Source: Clusia tigrina (lineage: Eukaryota; Arthropoda; Insecta; Diptera; Clusiidae). Taken from it: 64,000 nucleotides of DNA. A program made the position numbers and the translations under genes. Location of the stretch: the NCBI GenBank assembly GCA_920105625.2, contig CAKKTE020000188.1, forward strand, positions 374,001-438,000, given 5' to 3'. Positions 1 through 12,751 of the stretch are shown here, one piece after another (position 1 is the first letter of the stretch; each line of letters opens with the position of its first letter). The notes beneath the pieces are model-generated. The model saw nothing but the letters and a program-made list of their open reading frames with translations, was not told the origin of the DNA and did no database searches.

Positions 1-234
1 GGTGCATTCTAACTTTGAATGCCCTTCGGTGGCTCGACTGCGAAACTGTAGCACCCTAAAAGTTTACATAATAAATATTACATAGGTAATATTAATTCTA
101 AATACTCGCACCCTAAAAATATGTGCTTTCTTAAGTAACTTTAACACATGCTAATCACACAGAATGTGTGGCATCTGTTAGTAGTCGATGCTGTGAGACA
201 CTACGCGCAGGCAGCTTGATTCTAGCTCACAACA
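1..234 (-). repeat. gypsy-1 3' LTR, partial
   Basis: Bases 1-234 match 13044-13277 with about five substitutions. The inner edge at 234 ends in AACA on the plus strand (TGTT in element sense) and is directly followed by a pyrimidine run, the complement of the polypurine tract. The remaining 271 bp of this LTR lie before position 1. Confidence 0.9.
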
Positions 235-249
235 TCCCTCCCTCTTTCT
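235..249 (-). other. gypsy-1 polypurine tract
   Basis: Plus strand TCCCTCCCTCTTTCT, that is a purine run in element sense, abuts the TGTT start of the 3' LTR. This is the expected plus-strand primer of reverse transcription and fixes both the LTR boundary and the minus orientation. Confidence 0.8.
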
Positions 250-3024
250 AAAAGAAGTTAGTGCAACTAACTTCTAATGAATCTTACAGTATTTTTCTCT
301 TTTCTGCACTTTAAACAATCTGTGCATTTTCTTAATCCTATAGTACATATGTATAGTTTTTATTTTTTCAAATTCGCCTTATTTGGGTTCAATTGTTGTA
401 TTCTGTTCTTTTTACTTTTGTGTGCTTTTCTTTTTCCTCTTTTGTTTTATTTTGTTATTTTATTTCTATTTTTTTTTCTTCTTTTTTTTCCTTTTGTTTT
501 ATTTTGTTCTTTTATTTCCATCTTTTCTTTTTATATTCTCCTTTTTATATTTGGTCTTTCATCGACTCTTTTCTCACTGGCGTATATACAATTTTCAACA
601 ACTAGCGATAATACAATTAATCCTATACTTAAGATCTTATATTCTACTATGATATTTATATCTAAAATATTACGTTATACTTCTGCTAACTGCTGATCCG
701 GTTGACGGCTGCCGTTGACGGAGTGAAATCCCTCGATGAACTCTGCATGCCCCTCCCTTCTTTCTGGATCGGTACGTACAAAGATGTTATAGGTTGGCGA
801 TTTGGTTTGCCATTAAAACCTTGCTTTTAGTGGCCTTCTTCTTTCCATTTATATAGTGTGCCCCACGACTGTAGGTGGTACTGCCTCTGCTTATAGTATT
901 CAACTTGTAAAAACATTTGGAATACATGAGAGATACACTTTCTTCCTTTGCAGCAATGCGTTTTATGGTGGAAATGTTTCTCTTGAGCTTCCTCATAATG
1001 GTATTTGACATCGTTTGGCTTTGATTCGGAGACAATCGGTATTTTTCTGAGATACACGTTTAATGATGTAATTTGTGTACTCTGATCGGTTACCAGTCTC
1101 TGTGTCCTCTTGTATTAAATCATATACTTCAATGAATCAATTAACTTCCGTGAGCCAAATTTCTTCTGCTTATTATATTTGGTGGTGGTTTCAGTCACCC
1201 TCCTTAAGCTTTTACCCATCTTCAACTTATCCAAAATCGATTCTGTTGAGATTGTGATACACTGGGTGGACATTGTACTATAAAATTGTCCAATTCAAAA
1301 CATGACTCCGCAAGGAAACTTGTTTATTTTTCGTTGCTTATCAATAACTCATCCACAACGCGTTCAAATGCTGCGGCCATATGCCGTTTCGCAAAATTAA
1401 AATTACATCCGTCGTCATTCATCCCCAATCTAATATGTTGGCATCCTTGGGGTCACAAACCTTAGATAACTGCCAAAAATCCCTGTTTTTCAAAAACGCA
1501 TCTTTCCGAATACTACGTTGGTCCTTTAGTCCGCACCGTCTTCCGATATCCGCTGTTCCCGGAACTTCCTGCTTCGCTTCAGATCATCAGAGCTATATAG
1601 AGAACACCTTTAATAATTTTCTTAATTTCCTAGTATACATTTTAGTTTGATATTTCTTCTTTCTGTTTAATTTTTGTCGAACATTTCATAAGTCAATTTA
1701 ATAAATAAATTTCAAAATTATATAATATTTAAATAAATACACTATATATATGTACTATATATACTCTTGGGTATAATTTTCCAATTTTGTATGATTTTTG
1801 TTTTTTTTTTTATAACACTTATTTCATTATAAAGTTAGATTTTAAACAATTAATTTTTATAACTCTAATTATTTTCTAAACTACCTTTAATCTTAATCTG
1901 AACTTTTACACAGATTATAATTTTTTTTAATCTTTAACTTTTCTTAAACATACGCAATATTTCTATAATATGCTTTTTCTATAATTGAATGCTATATCAT
2001 TCAATTTGCGTCCACTCGTCTTTTCCCCTTACATTATCGGATTTGCTACCGTATCCTAGAGGAAAAGAGGACTGGACTATGCGTTTTCATAGCCATATAG
2101 GGCATCAGTTTTGCTCTGATTAATTTTTCGTGCTCTTTTTTAACACGTGAGCTACCACTCATTTCAGTTTTGAACAAATTCATTTATCCTCCGACAAAAA
2201 CCAGATTATATAAAATAATCCCGTTTGTGACAAAACTTTGTCCATTGCATGACTATGTCTTTCATCGCATACAATTACTTTTTATTTAAATTTACTTCTA
2301 GCCTGATATGTATATATCCATTAACGATCGTCTCTTCTTAGATCGTACATGGCTACATACATGCATTCAAGGCACTATTTTATCAATTAACCTATACCCA
2401 TATTCCTTTAATATGCCTTTCTTCATTTACATATATTATATATACACTAAATTCCTAATTAAAGAACAGAAAAAAGATTTGTATATTTACATACAGCCTA
2501 CTGCAGTACCTGCAAAAATATACATACGTACATACCCATTCCTCTTAACTAGAATACTTACTTCTTTAAATATACAGTCGTACATTCATTCTTTATCTTA
2601 TACACATATATACATACTCGTATATATACTTACTTCACCAGCAGTTCCGCCGCTTGGCGTTAACGCTCAAGCGTCAAAATTCAGTGCATACACCGCTGTA
2701 TGTATTTACGTACATATTCGAAGGTTTTTATTATTTACCCACGACTGTCTTATATTTTATTTTATTTTTTTTTAAATACGTGCAATGAACCCGTTTATTA
2801 TTGTAAATCAAAAAAAAAATTTTTCTCTACTGCCTTCATTCGGCAATAGTGTTTAATAAGCAGATTTTCATTACGTCAATTTTACTTGCCCGAGTTTAAG
2901 CGGCACACATTTACTGGCATTGACTCCGAAAATCGGCGCTGTGTGTGTTATTTGATCCACACATGTACTTGCTTATGTTATTATTCTTGTGCTTACACTT
3001 GTAAAACACTGTTAACACATGAAT
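250..3024 (-). other. gypsy-1 region between pol and 3' LTR, no clear gene
   Basis: About 2.8 kb of AT-rich sequence where an env gene would sit in an errantivirus. I see no signal peptide, furin site or membrane anchor in any minus-strand frame. Plus-strand frames at 277-696 and 2308-2775 are low-complexity Phe/Tyr/Ile-rich translations of T-rich DNA and are not credible genes. Short stretches of minus-strand translation around 1340-1430 and 1000-1150 look less random and could be relics of a lost coding region, but I cannot identify them. Confidence 0.5.
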
Positions 3025-4733
3025 CTAGGTGTGTGGTCTACCGTGGAATAATTTCAACAAATTATTATGTAGCTTTTTATTTTTTCCCTTAATCGTTACG
3101 ACTGTTGTAACTGGGCTTCGGATCTCTGCTACTACATACGGACCTATCCACACAGGTGAGAATTTGTTTCTCCTAGCCTGATTCTTCATGAGTACTTGAT
3201 CACCCACGTTAAAAACGACTGGGTTTAGTACCTTGTTATAGGCTTCCCTGGCTACTCGTTTAGCGCTATCCTGGTTTTCTCTAACCAATTCGTGCGCTCG
3301 CTGTAACTGATACTTTTGCACTTTATTAGGGTCATCAGCATTGTACACCGGTGCACATTTGCGCTTCAGATTTGCTGGCATATTAAAATCAAACCCGTAG
3401 AGCGTCCTGAACGGAGTCTGCTTCGTTGATACATGTACCGTATTATTGTGACATGCATTGCAGTGGTTAACCATTGATCCCAATTCGAGCCGTCTTCCTT
3501 TGCGAAACTGCGCAAGTACTCGGCCAGAGGTCGATGACTACGTTCCAGTGAGCCATTCGCCTGTGGATGATATGGCGTTATATGCAACTTCTTGATTCCC
3601 AGCATTTTACATGTTTCCGAGAACAGTTTCGATACAAAATTGGAACCATTGTCGGTTATCAAAACCTTAGGTATGTTGTATCGTGCTATTATTTCATCAA
3701 AGAATTCCTTGGCCACCGTACCTGCTTCAGCATCGGGTATAGCCACGCACGCCATATACTTTGAGAAATCATCTTGGAACGTCAAAATGTATTTATTTCC
3801 CGAAACTGTCTCAGGCAAAATACCTACAATATCCATATGAACTTTATCAAATGGTTGTTTTGGTGTGTCAGTTAACACCATTGGCATCTTTGTTAGCCTT
3901 GAACTTTTGTTGGCCTGACATTTCGGACAACAATTTATATATTTTTTAATATCTCGGAGCATACCTTTCCATCCGTACACTCGCCTAATTCTGTCATGGG
4001 TTTTCCAGAATTCCTGGTGTCCACCTAGGGGTGAATCATGGAAACCCTTTAGCACAGCCTGGATATCCTTTATATACTCCAGCCATTCCACACTACTGGC
4101 TGTTTGCTCATTGGCATCGAAACCCGCATTGCTAACATCTCTTGTAGCATCAATTGTATCTTCTGGCATTCTCTCGACCTTCTCCTTATCTGACCGTGCT
4201 TTGGACCTCGTTTGCACTACTGATACCTTCTGTGCCTGCGGTACTCTGCTGAGTGCGTCCGCATTCAGATTCTTCTTCCCAGGTTTGTATATGATTTCAA
4301 AATCATACTCAGACAATTTGTGTCTGAACCTGGCTAGCCTAGACGTTTGGTCTTTCAAATTGGCTATGCCTCTCAACGGCTGGTGATCAGTGTATATCTT
4401 AAATGGGCGTCCTAGCAAATATGCCCTAAAATTCTTCGTAGCCCATACTATGGCTAGAAATTCCTTTTCTATTGTGGAGAATCTCTTCTCCGTGTCGCTA
4501 AGCGCTCTGCTTGCGAATGCTATTGGTCGGTCATTACCGACTTCCCCTTGTGACAATACTGCCCCTAATGCTTCATTGCTAGCATCAGTGGTCAACAAAA
4601 AAGTTTGCTCAAAGTCGGGGTACGCCAAAATCGGTGGCGAGCTAATTATTTCTTTTAGCCCCTCGAATGCTTGCTGACATCTCTCTGTCCATTCGAACTT
4701 TGCCTCTTTTCGTAGCAACTTGTTAATTGACAA
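3025..4733 (-). pseudogene. gypsy-1 pol: RNase H and integrase
   Basis: The frame from 4733 to 3366 encodes an RNase H domain (TTDASNEALGAVLSQG, then YTDHQPLRG), an HHCC zinc-binding module (HDSPLGGHQEF ... CCPKCQ), and an integrase core with DIVG, TDNGSNF and NGSLERSH carrying the D,D,E residues. The frame then shifts, and 3483-3025 continues with the C-terminal part, including GPYVVAEIRSP typical of gypsy integrase tails. Another shift separates this block from RT near 4740. The known role of the family is degradation of the RNA template and insertion of the cDNA. Because of the two shifts this copy should not make a working polyprotein, unless the shifts are assembly indels. Confidence 0.9.
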
Positions 4734-4744
4734 CGCAATTCCGG

Positions 4745-5941
4745 CTAGTCCACGAACTTTCTATAATAGTTCACTAGTCCTAGGAATGCTTGCACTTCCT
4801 TTCTGTTTCTCGGAATCGCTAGATTTTTAACGCATTCCACCTTCTGCGGGTCAGGCAGTGCTCCTCCCTCTGAGCAACGATGGCCTAAATAAACCACCTC
4901 TCTTCGCAAAAATTGACACTTCTCCGTGTTCAATTTCAAATTGTGTTCTCGTAATTTCTGGAGCACCTTGCACAAGCATTGCGAATGCTGCTGCAAGTTC
5001 TTCCCATAAATTACAATATCATCCAGATACACAAAACAATCTAACCCTTGCAAGCCTGTTAGCACATGGTTCATTAGCCGTTGGAAGGTAGCCGGTGCTC
5101 CTGTTAATCCAAACGGCATTCTATTAAACTCATAATGCCCCAAACCGGTGCTGAACGCGGTTTTCTGCTTATCTTGGGTATCCACCAGAACTTGGTGGTA
5201 GCCACTCGCTAAATCAAGTGTAGAAAAATATCTACTGTGTCCCAATTGATCCAGAATTTCTTCTATCCTTGGTATCGGGAACACCTGCTTGATAGTGGCG
5301 TCGTTCAATTTCCTAAAATCGACGACCATTCTCCACTTCTTCTGACCCTGAGCACCTCCCTTCTTTGATACCAAAATTATTGGTGACTTCCAAGGCGAGA
5401 TACTCGGTGAAATTATGTTATCTTTTAACATCCCTTCCACTTGCCTGTTTACCTCATCTTTGTGAGCCTGTGGCAATCTGTATTGCTTCTGGTTAATCGG
5501 TGCTTGATCCACCCTAGTAGGTATTTCATGCTCTACCTCTGGTGTATATGTTAACTGGTCTCCTTCCAGCAAAAATATGTCATGGAATGACGCACAAATG
5601 GCTTCTATTGATGCCTTCTCTTCTGAATTCACGCTTGGGTCTAACTTCAAGGATTCTAGCACCCTCTCCATTCTTTTTCTTATATCTACCTGCTTAATCT
5701 GATTCACCGATCTATAATTCGGTTCCTTAAAATTATCATAGCTAGTGAACTTGGGCATAAAATCCTCCTCCATCAGGTAGTCCTTTTCCGATGCGTTGAG
5801 TACGCAAGCGTACACCTTACCCTTGTCAACGTGCGTTATGGTTTCCCCCATATATACGCCCTCCGCTAGCTGCTGCTTGTGTAAAACAACAGTCCTAAGT
5901 TTCGTATTTACATGCATAGTAACTACTGGTTGACCTTGCAT
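4745..5941 (-). pseudogene. gypsy-1 pol: reverse transcriptase
   Basis: A 398-residue frame with the standard Ty3/gypsy RT blocks: KWRMVVDFRKLND, FSTLDLASGYHQV, FNRMPFGLTGAP and the catalytic FVYLDDIVIYG near plus-strand 5025. It ends at GLVNYYRKFVD, where the frame is lost and RNase H continues in another frame. The first Met at 5941 lies downstream of protease in a frame different from it, so it is not a natural start. The RT would be released from a gag-pol polyprotein. The domain is intact in itself, but its links to protease and RNase H are broken. Confidence 0.9.
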
Positions 5942-6420
5942 TCACTACCTCTATACAATTCTTAACCCTACTCACGGTTCCTTCCTGACATGACTTTAAT
6001 GGGAGAGTAAGGATTCTATTCTTATAATCATCATAAAATAATAGCTGTTTTTCTAGCGCATCCAGTATGGTGCGGCCCCAGAGATTATCGCGGCCAATTA
6101 TCCCATCGGCCGGGATACCTTCCCTAGCCAATTCGACTGCGTGCACTCTAAAATTCATGCCCTTAACTTTACTGTGCCCTATTTTGAGTGACCCCAGTGT
6201 TCTGATGCAACCTCCGAACGCTCCATTAAGCGTTCTTACATATTTTGGGTTAACAACTAGTCCTTACCGTAAAACACTAGATTTTACGAGGCTAGTATCC
6301 GCCCCTGAATCTACCAAAAGCACTAACTTTCCACTAACTGCCTCCTTGCAGGGTATCTAGATGAAAGCATCTCCTACCCTGCTCACAACGAAACAACGCC
6401 CTTTTGACTCCAAAATGGAC
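5895..6420 (-). pseudogene. gypsy-1 pol: aspartic protease with two stops
   Basis: The minus frame carries LVDSGADTS, with the catalytic Asp-Ser-Gly-Ala at about 6300-6311, and the flap-side motif GIIGRDNL further on. These are the two halves of a retroviral-type aspartic protease. Two in-frame stops interrupt it: TAG at 6357-6359 just before the active site and TAA at 6264-6266 just after it. The frame differs from both gag upstream and RT downstream. A frame difference from gag is normal for this class, but the stops are not. Confidence 0.85.
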
Positions 6421-6553
6421 GCGTATCCACTTCCTAACTCTTCGCGATATTGAAAAGCCTCTTGCTCCTCCTTCTCCTGGACTGTAGTTTCTACATTACT
6501 AGTCCCACGTACTTCCGGCCTTATTATTACTTCCTTTCTTTTGGCTTTCCAGT

Positions 6554-8377
6554 CTATTGGCCTCGACTGGGCCGCTGGAAGTTTCCCTGGTCCCTTTGTT
6601 GGGATTGTCTATTCCTGCATTCCTCTGCCCGATGTCCCATTCGTCCACATGAGAAGCATCTCAATCCCTGTATGTTATTGCCTATCCTTGGTTCACTTCT
6701 AGAATCCCAACTTGGTCGCTGCTGACCACTCCCAGTTTTGAAAGGATTTCTTCCTTGGTTAATTCCTTCCGTTGACTTAACTCGGGGACTACTGAAGTCA
6801 CCTCTGCTGTCCATCAAGGGTGGATCCGGGCGCCTCGTAGCTGGCTGCCTTCTACTTTGATTCCATTTTGTGTCTACTTGGCACCGTCTACTTGCCTCAT
6901 GACCGTAAGTTTGGCACTCCAAACAGTAGGGCGTGTTTTTGCGTGTAACGCATTCATCCCTTGTATGCCCTGGCTTATGAAAGAATGAGCAAATGGGTTT
7001 CCTTGGCTGAAAATCTTGATCTCTTTGTTGCGGAAATTGACCCATCAATCTACCAATTCCACATCTGTTTTGCTGCTGTACTGTTCCTACCTCTGCAGGA
7101 GCATTCGTCCAGCAGATTCCACCTGTTGTCTTTCGCTGTTGTATTGCTGCTTCAGCTAAAGAGACCGCTTCCACTAGTTCTGTCATGCTCCTCGGCGTGA
7201 GAGTAAGAGTATAATTAGCTAAGTCCCTATTTATCAGGCCAGCCTTGAACACAGAAATCATAGTCCGTTCTACTTGAGCCTTGTATGCTGCAACATTTTC
7301 TGGAAACTGCCTGTTGGCTTCCGTCTCAGCAGCGCTCCCTAGAGACTGGAGCCTTCGTCCCCAGGCTCTCAATTCCTCCCCCGGTGTCTGAGTTGATTCC
7401 TGAATTTCCCGAACGAGATAGTCATACGACTTTAGTTTTAAATACGTCCTATCCAAAAGTACATATAATTCTGCCAGGGTGCTTACTGAGCTATGCACCA
7501 GTAAATCAAACGCATCACCTGTGGTTCTTTGCCTAATACACTTTATTAAGTGTTCCCCGTCCGCTTCCGGAACACTCTGTTGCGCTAGCTCACAACCTTC
7601 TTTGAAGCGCCGGATCTCAGTTCTCAGATCATACAACTCGAATCCTGAGAACATGGGCACCAACTTCTCCACCGCATGAGCAACTTCCAGAATGCCCATT
7701 TTATTCCTTTGTGTTTTATCAATTGCTGGTAAAACCTTAGCTTTATTAATTTCTTTGGTAGTTTCCAAATTCAATTCTCCCGGATCTGAGAGGTAATTGG
7801 CCAGTGACGGACTCAAACTAATTAGTCTTCGATCGTTTGTTCGTACTGGCGAAATATTGTCCCCAGTATCGAGACTTTGCTGCACTGTTACTGCTTCCGG
7901 CTCCTCTGGCGGATATCCCTGATGTTCGTTATTTATTCGGCTTCCCGGAGAAAAAGGCTCGACACCGACTTCAGATGCGCCAAACAAAAATTCCGCTTGC
8001 TTTTCTTCATTAAGTACTAAATTTGGCTTCACCATGCGGCTTATCCCTTCTGGTGTTAAATATTCCGGCCAACGTACTTCCGGAGGCAATGTCAATACCG
8101 TCTGCGTAAATCCAGCTGATGCTGATTTTGATCTCTCCCTATTCAGTGAGGTCCTATTGGTCGCCCGTCCTCTTTTCAATTCCGCACACTCCTTTTCCAA
8201 CAGCGTTGCTGCTTCCTCTGTTTCCGTCAATCTCTGAGAAAGTTCCTTTACCTTTTTCTCAAGATACTCTTTTTGTGCTCTCAGATCTTCTGTTTTCTTA
8301 TGAAAACTGAATAACTTTTCTTCTGTTCTTCTTTGGATTGCCGTAAAGGCTTGATCCGCTACTTCTAATGGTGACAC
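6554..8377 (-). pseudogene. gypsy-1 gag, main part with zinc knuckles
   Basis: A 607-residue frame starting MSPLEVADQAF. The N-terminal 70 residues are charged and probably coiled coil (KKTEDLRAQKEYLEKKVKEL). A gag matrix/capsid-like region follows around residues 240-430. The C-terminal third is Arg/Gln-rich with CCHC knuckles CSFFHKPGHTRDEC (near 463) and CFSCGRMGHRAEEC (574-587), which would bind RNA during packaging. The Met at 8377 may not be the true start, because the same frame continues upstream through 8402-8878 with only one TGA between them. The family role is assembly of the virus-like particle. Confidence 0.88.
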
Positions 8378-8401
8378 AGCTCCTCCGGCATTCGCCTGCT
8401 T

Positions 8402-8878
8402 TCACAATTCCTGAGCTTCTTCCCTGCTCGTACTCGCTTCGAACTGGTCAACTATTTTCCCAGTAAACAGTTCCACCTCTGACTGCATTGATTTCAATCT
8501 GTTCCTTACTTCCTCGTCTGGTGAAACCAAACTCACAGTTCGTTGTCCTAATTCCTCTAATCCAGAACTAAATGTATCTGCCCATTCGTTGACCAGACTA
8601 TTTATGTAGTCTGCGTAATTTTCCGCAAAATATTTTCCCTTGCCGTACTCAACTGCGTGAGGCAGCAGCAGTCCGTGATTATTGTTGAACTCTTTCCCCA
8701 GATTTTGCAACTGTGTTATTCGCTTGCGATAATACACGTCGTCCTTACGTAACCTGCCGTCTTTCTTAAAATTACGGACCAATTTTTCAATCGCTTCTCC
8801 AATTTGCTCCTGCGTCAGCAGTAATCCTTGCGCTTCCTTCGTCATATCCCAAATGCCAGAACAGATGGCGTATCCCAA
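8402..8878 (-). pseudogene. gypsy-1 gag N-terminal segment before an in-frame TGA
   Basis: A 158-residue frame (MGYAICSGIWDM to TSREEAQEL), alpha-helical and charged with no recognised domain. It ends at a TGA (8402-8404). The following frame, seven codons on, is in phase with the zinc-knuckle gag. The simplest reading is one gag of about 770 residues split by one stop. Regulated readthrough or two separate proteins are alternatives. The identical stop is present in the duplicated copy (11000-11002), so it predates the duplication. Confidence 0.7.
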
Positions 8879-10153
8879 TTACAAATAAAAATCCAATATT
8901 TGTTAAAACTTGTTACAATATTTTATTCGATCCTACTTAATGATTCAAAACAGAGTTATTAAAAAAAAACATTCCACCGTAAATTCTATCTTTATATACA
9001 TATTCTGCTATACTTGTTTTCCATCACAAAGTTCCGCTGTCTACCGGCGTCCATTAAGTCCTTCCATCAATGCAAAGTGGTCCTTGACTTCCTCACCAAT
9101 ACTCCTTGTTTTCCTCTCACCATCTTTAATACATCCATAGAAAAGGCCATAAGGCCATATAAACCGAAATTTGATTTACCGGCAAAAGTGTCTTGATTCA
9201 TTCCCGGAAATTTGAATCCATATTTAAAAATAAACCCGTAACGTATGCGCCACATAATAATAGCATTTAAATGTTTTCTTCAACATTGCTACGCAAATCT
9301 CTCACTCAACACAATTTTGTTTCAATTTCTCCCTAGTATAAAACCGCGGAAATACACTATATATCGAGATTATACTTATTCTAGTACAAAAATTATACTT
9401 TCATTAGCATAAAAATTATACTTATAATAATATCAAAAAAATTTTGTTTTTAAAATATTTCTACTAATTCCCAAGAAGTTTTTGGTTTCGCAAAATTATT
9501 GCCAAAAATATTCATACCCAAAGAAAGAAATTTTACCGTAGAACCATACGCGTTTTCATTATCGCACAATGATATGCTTGCATGCTTCGTATTTTTAGTA
9601 CGTAAAATTACTTTAACGTCGTTACGCAAATTGTAGTTTCCGAACTACTTAAACTCGATGCACAACACGTGTTGTAAACATTTCTTGAAATATCTTTACC
9701 TAATACCCTAAGCTCAAAATGCCAAATATTAAAATCAAATGTTATATGTTTGTTTTCAAACAACTTAAATTCACAAAATCTGAATTTAAACAATAAAAAT
9801 AATTTAGTTATTTCCAAAATAGATGGCATGGCTCAATAGACAATACAAATGTCCCTCACGACAAACAAACTCAAAACCCCTACCAAAAAAATCCTCACAG
9901 CTAGGATGAACATACATAGACCGTCCGATCAAACTGACGGTTTATGGTTGCCATACAAAGCTGCGTGCAACAGCGCAAACGCGCCTATAGGTTGCGACTT
10001 CTTTGACCAGCGCTACGGCGCCTTCAGGGTCGCAGAAGTATCTACTTATTCTACGCTACTATACACTCTACTCACCATTATTTTTCCCGATGACATCCTT
10101 TTTTCCACAGTGTCCTTAGATGAGGTCCTTCGAATATTACAGTAAGATGTCCT
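8879..10153 (-). other. gypsy-1 leader, first duplicate (second at 11477-12751)
   Basis: About 1.27 kb between PBS and gag, AT-rich. A plus-strand 98-codon frame (9849-10145, repeated at 12447-12743) runs against the element and has no recognised domain. I treat it as spurious. The leader is long for a gypsy element and probably holds packaging signals, though none can be named from sequence. Confidence 0.6.
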
Positions 10154-10171
10154 ATCCTACCGGCTGCGCCA
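10154..10171 (-). other. Duplicated primer-binding site, tRNA-Ser
   Basis: Plus-strand ATCCTACCGGCTGCGCCA repeats the real PBS at 12752-12769. It sits inside the tandem duplication, three bases from the truncated LTR copy at 10175. Confidence 0.85.
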
Positions 10172-10174
10172 AAA

Positions 10175-10481
10175 TGTTGAGGTATTGTCTTTGTTTGACG
10201 GGGGACGTCCTTCTGCTGCGCGCGTGTATCTGAAAAGCCTAAATCACTCTTTGTAAAAATCACTACATTACACTTTTAGTTTTTAAAATCACAAGCCTTT
10301 ATTTCTTAGAATACTAACTCTTATATACTATTTGCAATTCACAATTACAATACAAAAACTGACCTTTCTGGTGTTCCAGTTTCGCACCTGTTAATTGGTG
10401 TCAGTTGGTCAAGCCAACTGACCTACGCCAATCTGAAATGTTGATGGTGCATTCTAACTTTGAATGCCCTTCGGTGGCTCG
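10175..10481 (-). repeat. Internal partial LTR of gypsy-1
   Basis: A 307-bp copy of the 3' (U5-side) part of the 505-bp LTR, equal to 12773-13079. It is cut at the duplication junction and continues directly into gag sequence. The element therefore has an extra internal LTR piece that could supply a polyadenylation signal in the middle of the transcript. Confidence 0.9.
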
Positions 10482-10484
10482 ACT

Positions 10485-10975
10485 GTTACTGCTTCCGGCT
10501 CCTCTGGCGGATATCCCTGATGTTCGTTATTTATTGGGCTTCCCGGAGAAAAAGGCTCGACACCGACTTCAGATGCGCCAAACAAAAATTCCGCTTGCTT
10601 TTCTTCATTAAGTACTAAATTTGGCTTCACCATGCGGCTTATCCCTTCTGGTGTTAAATATTCCGGCCAACGTACTTCCGGAGGCAATGTCAATACCGTC
10701 TGCGTAAATCCAGCTGATGCTGATTTTGATCTCTCCCTATTCAGTGAGGTCCTATTGGTCGCCCGTCCTCTTTTCAATTCCGCACACTCCTTTTCCAACA
10801 GCGTTGCTGCTTCCTCTGTTTCCGTCAATCTCTGAGAAAGTTCCTTTACCTTTTTCTCAAGATACTCTTTTTGTGCTCTCAGATCTTCTGTTTTCTTATG
10901 AAAACTGAATAACTTTTCTTCTGTTCTTCTTTGGATTGCCGTAAAGGCTTGATCCGCTACTTCTAATGGTGACAC
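10485..10975 (-). pseudogene. Duplicated, truncated gag start
   Basis: The first 164 or so residues of the zinc-knuckle gag frame (MSPLEVADQAF onwards), identical to 8377-7884 apart from one substitution (Arg to Pro near the end). The coding part ends where the duplication joins LTR sequence, and the frame runs a few codons into the LTR before stopping. It lacks capsid and zinc knuckles. Confidence 0.9.
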
Positions 10976-10999
10976 AGCTCCTCCGGCATTCGCCTGCTT

Positions 11000-11476
11000 T
11001 CACAATTCCTGAGCTTCTTCCCTGCTCGTACTCGCTTCGAACTGGTCAACTATTTTCCCAGTAAACAGTTCCACCTCTGACTGCATTGATTTCAATCTGT
11101 TCCTTACTTCCTCGTCTGGTGAAACCAAACTCACAGTTCGTTGTCCTAATTCCTCTAATCCAGAACTAAATGTATCTGCCCATTCGTTGACCAGACTATT
11201 TATGTAGTCTGCGTAATTTTCCGCAAAATATTTTCCCTTGCCGTACTCAACTGCGTGAGGCAGCAGCAGTCCGTGATTATTGTTGAACTCTTTCCCCAGA
11301 TTTTGCAACTGTGTTATTCGCTTGCGATAATACACGTCGTCCTTACGTAACCTGCCGTCTTTCTTAAAATTACGGACCAATTTTTCAATCGCTTCTCCAA
11401 TTTGCTCCTGCGTCAGCAGTAATCCTTGCGCTTCCTTCGTCATATCCCAAATGCCAGAACAGATGGCGTATCCCAA
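11000..11476 (-). pseudogene. Duplicated gag N-terminal segment
   Basis: An exact protein copy of 8402-8878, with the same TGA end. As the copy nearest the 5' LTR, it is the one a full-length transcript would present first to ribosomes. Confidence 0.88.
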
Positions 11477-12751
11477 TTACAAATAAAAATCCAATATTTG
11501 TTAAAACTTGTTACAATATTTTATTCGATCCTACTTAATGATTCAAAACAGAGTTATTAAAAAAAAACATTCCACCGTAAATTCTATCTTTATATACATA
11601 TTCTGCTATACTTGTTTTCCATCACAAAGTTCCGCTGTCTACCGGCGTCCATTAAGTCCTTCCATCAATGCAAAGTGGTCCTTGACTTCCTCACCAATAC
11701 TCCTTGTTTTCCTCTCACCATCTTTAATACATCCATAGAAAAGGCCATAAGGCCATATAAACCGAAATTTGATTTACCGGCAAAAGTGTCTTGATTCATT
11801 CCCGGAAATTTGAATCCATATTTAAAAATAAACCCGTAAAGTATGCGCCACATAATAATAGCATTTAAATGTTTTCTTCAACATTGCTACTCAAATCTCT
11901 CACTCAACACAATTTTGTTTCCATTTCTCCCTAGTATAAAACCGCGGAAATACACTATATATCGAGATTATACTTATTCTAGTACAAAAATTATACTTTC
12001 ATTAGCATAAAAATTATACTTATAATAATATCAAAAAAATTTTGTTTTTAAAATATTTCTACTAATTCCCAAGAAGTTTTTGGTTTCGCAAAATTATTGC
12101 CAAAAATATTCATACCCAAAGAAAGAAATTTTACCGTAGAACCATACGCGTTTTCATTATCGCACAATGATATGCTTGCATGCTTCGTATTTTTAGTACG
12201 TAAAATTACTTTAACGTCGCTACGCAAATTGTAGTTTCCGAACTACTTAAACTCGATGCACAACACGTGTTGTAAACATTTCTTGAAATATCTTTACCTA
12301 ATACCCTAAGCTCAAAATGCCAAATATTAAAATCAAATGTTATATGTTTGTTTTCAAACAACTTAAATTCACAAAATCTGAATTTAAACAATAAAAATAA
12401 TTTAGTTATTTCCAAAATAGATGGCATGGCTCAATAGACAATACAAATGTCCCTCACGACAAACAAACTCAAAACCCCTACCAAAAAAATCCTCACAGCT
12501 AGGATGAACATACATAGACCGTCCGATCAAACTGACGGTTTATGGTTGCCATACAAAGCTGCGTGCAACAGCGCAAACGCGCCTATAGGTTGCGACTTCT
12601 TTGACCAGCGCTACGGCGCCTTCAGGGTCGCAGAAGTATCTACTTATTCTACGCTACTATACACTCTACTCACCATTATTTTTCCCGATGACATCCTTTT
12701 TTCCACAGTGTCCTTAGATGAGGTCCTTCGAATATTACAGTAAGATGTCCT

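Noticed and set aside
277..696. Plus-strand 139-codon frame rich in Phe/Leu
   Set aside because: It translates a T-rich low-complexity tract, overlaps two similar frames and has no domain.
1381..1650. Plus-strand 89-codon frame
   Set aside because: No domain. The minus strand of the same region looks slightly more coding-like.
2308..2775. Plus-strand 155-codon frame
   Set aside because: Tyr/Ile/Thr-rich translation of TA-rich repeats (ATATACATAC) with no family signal.
9849..10145. Plus-strand 98-codon frame repeated at 12447-12743
   Set aside because: Two copies exist only because of the tandem duplication. It runs against the element and lies in the leader next to the PBS.
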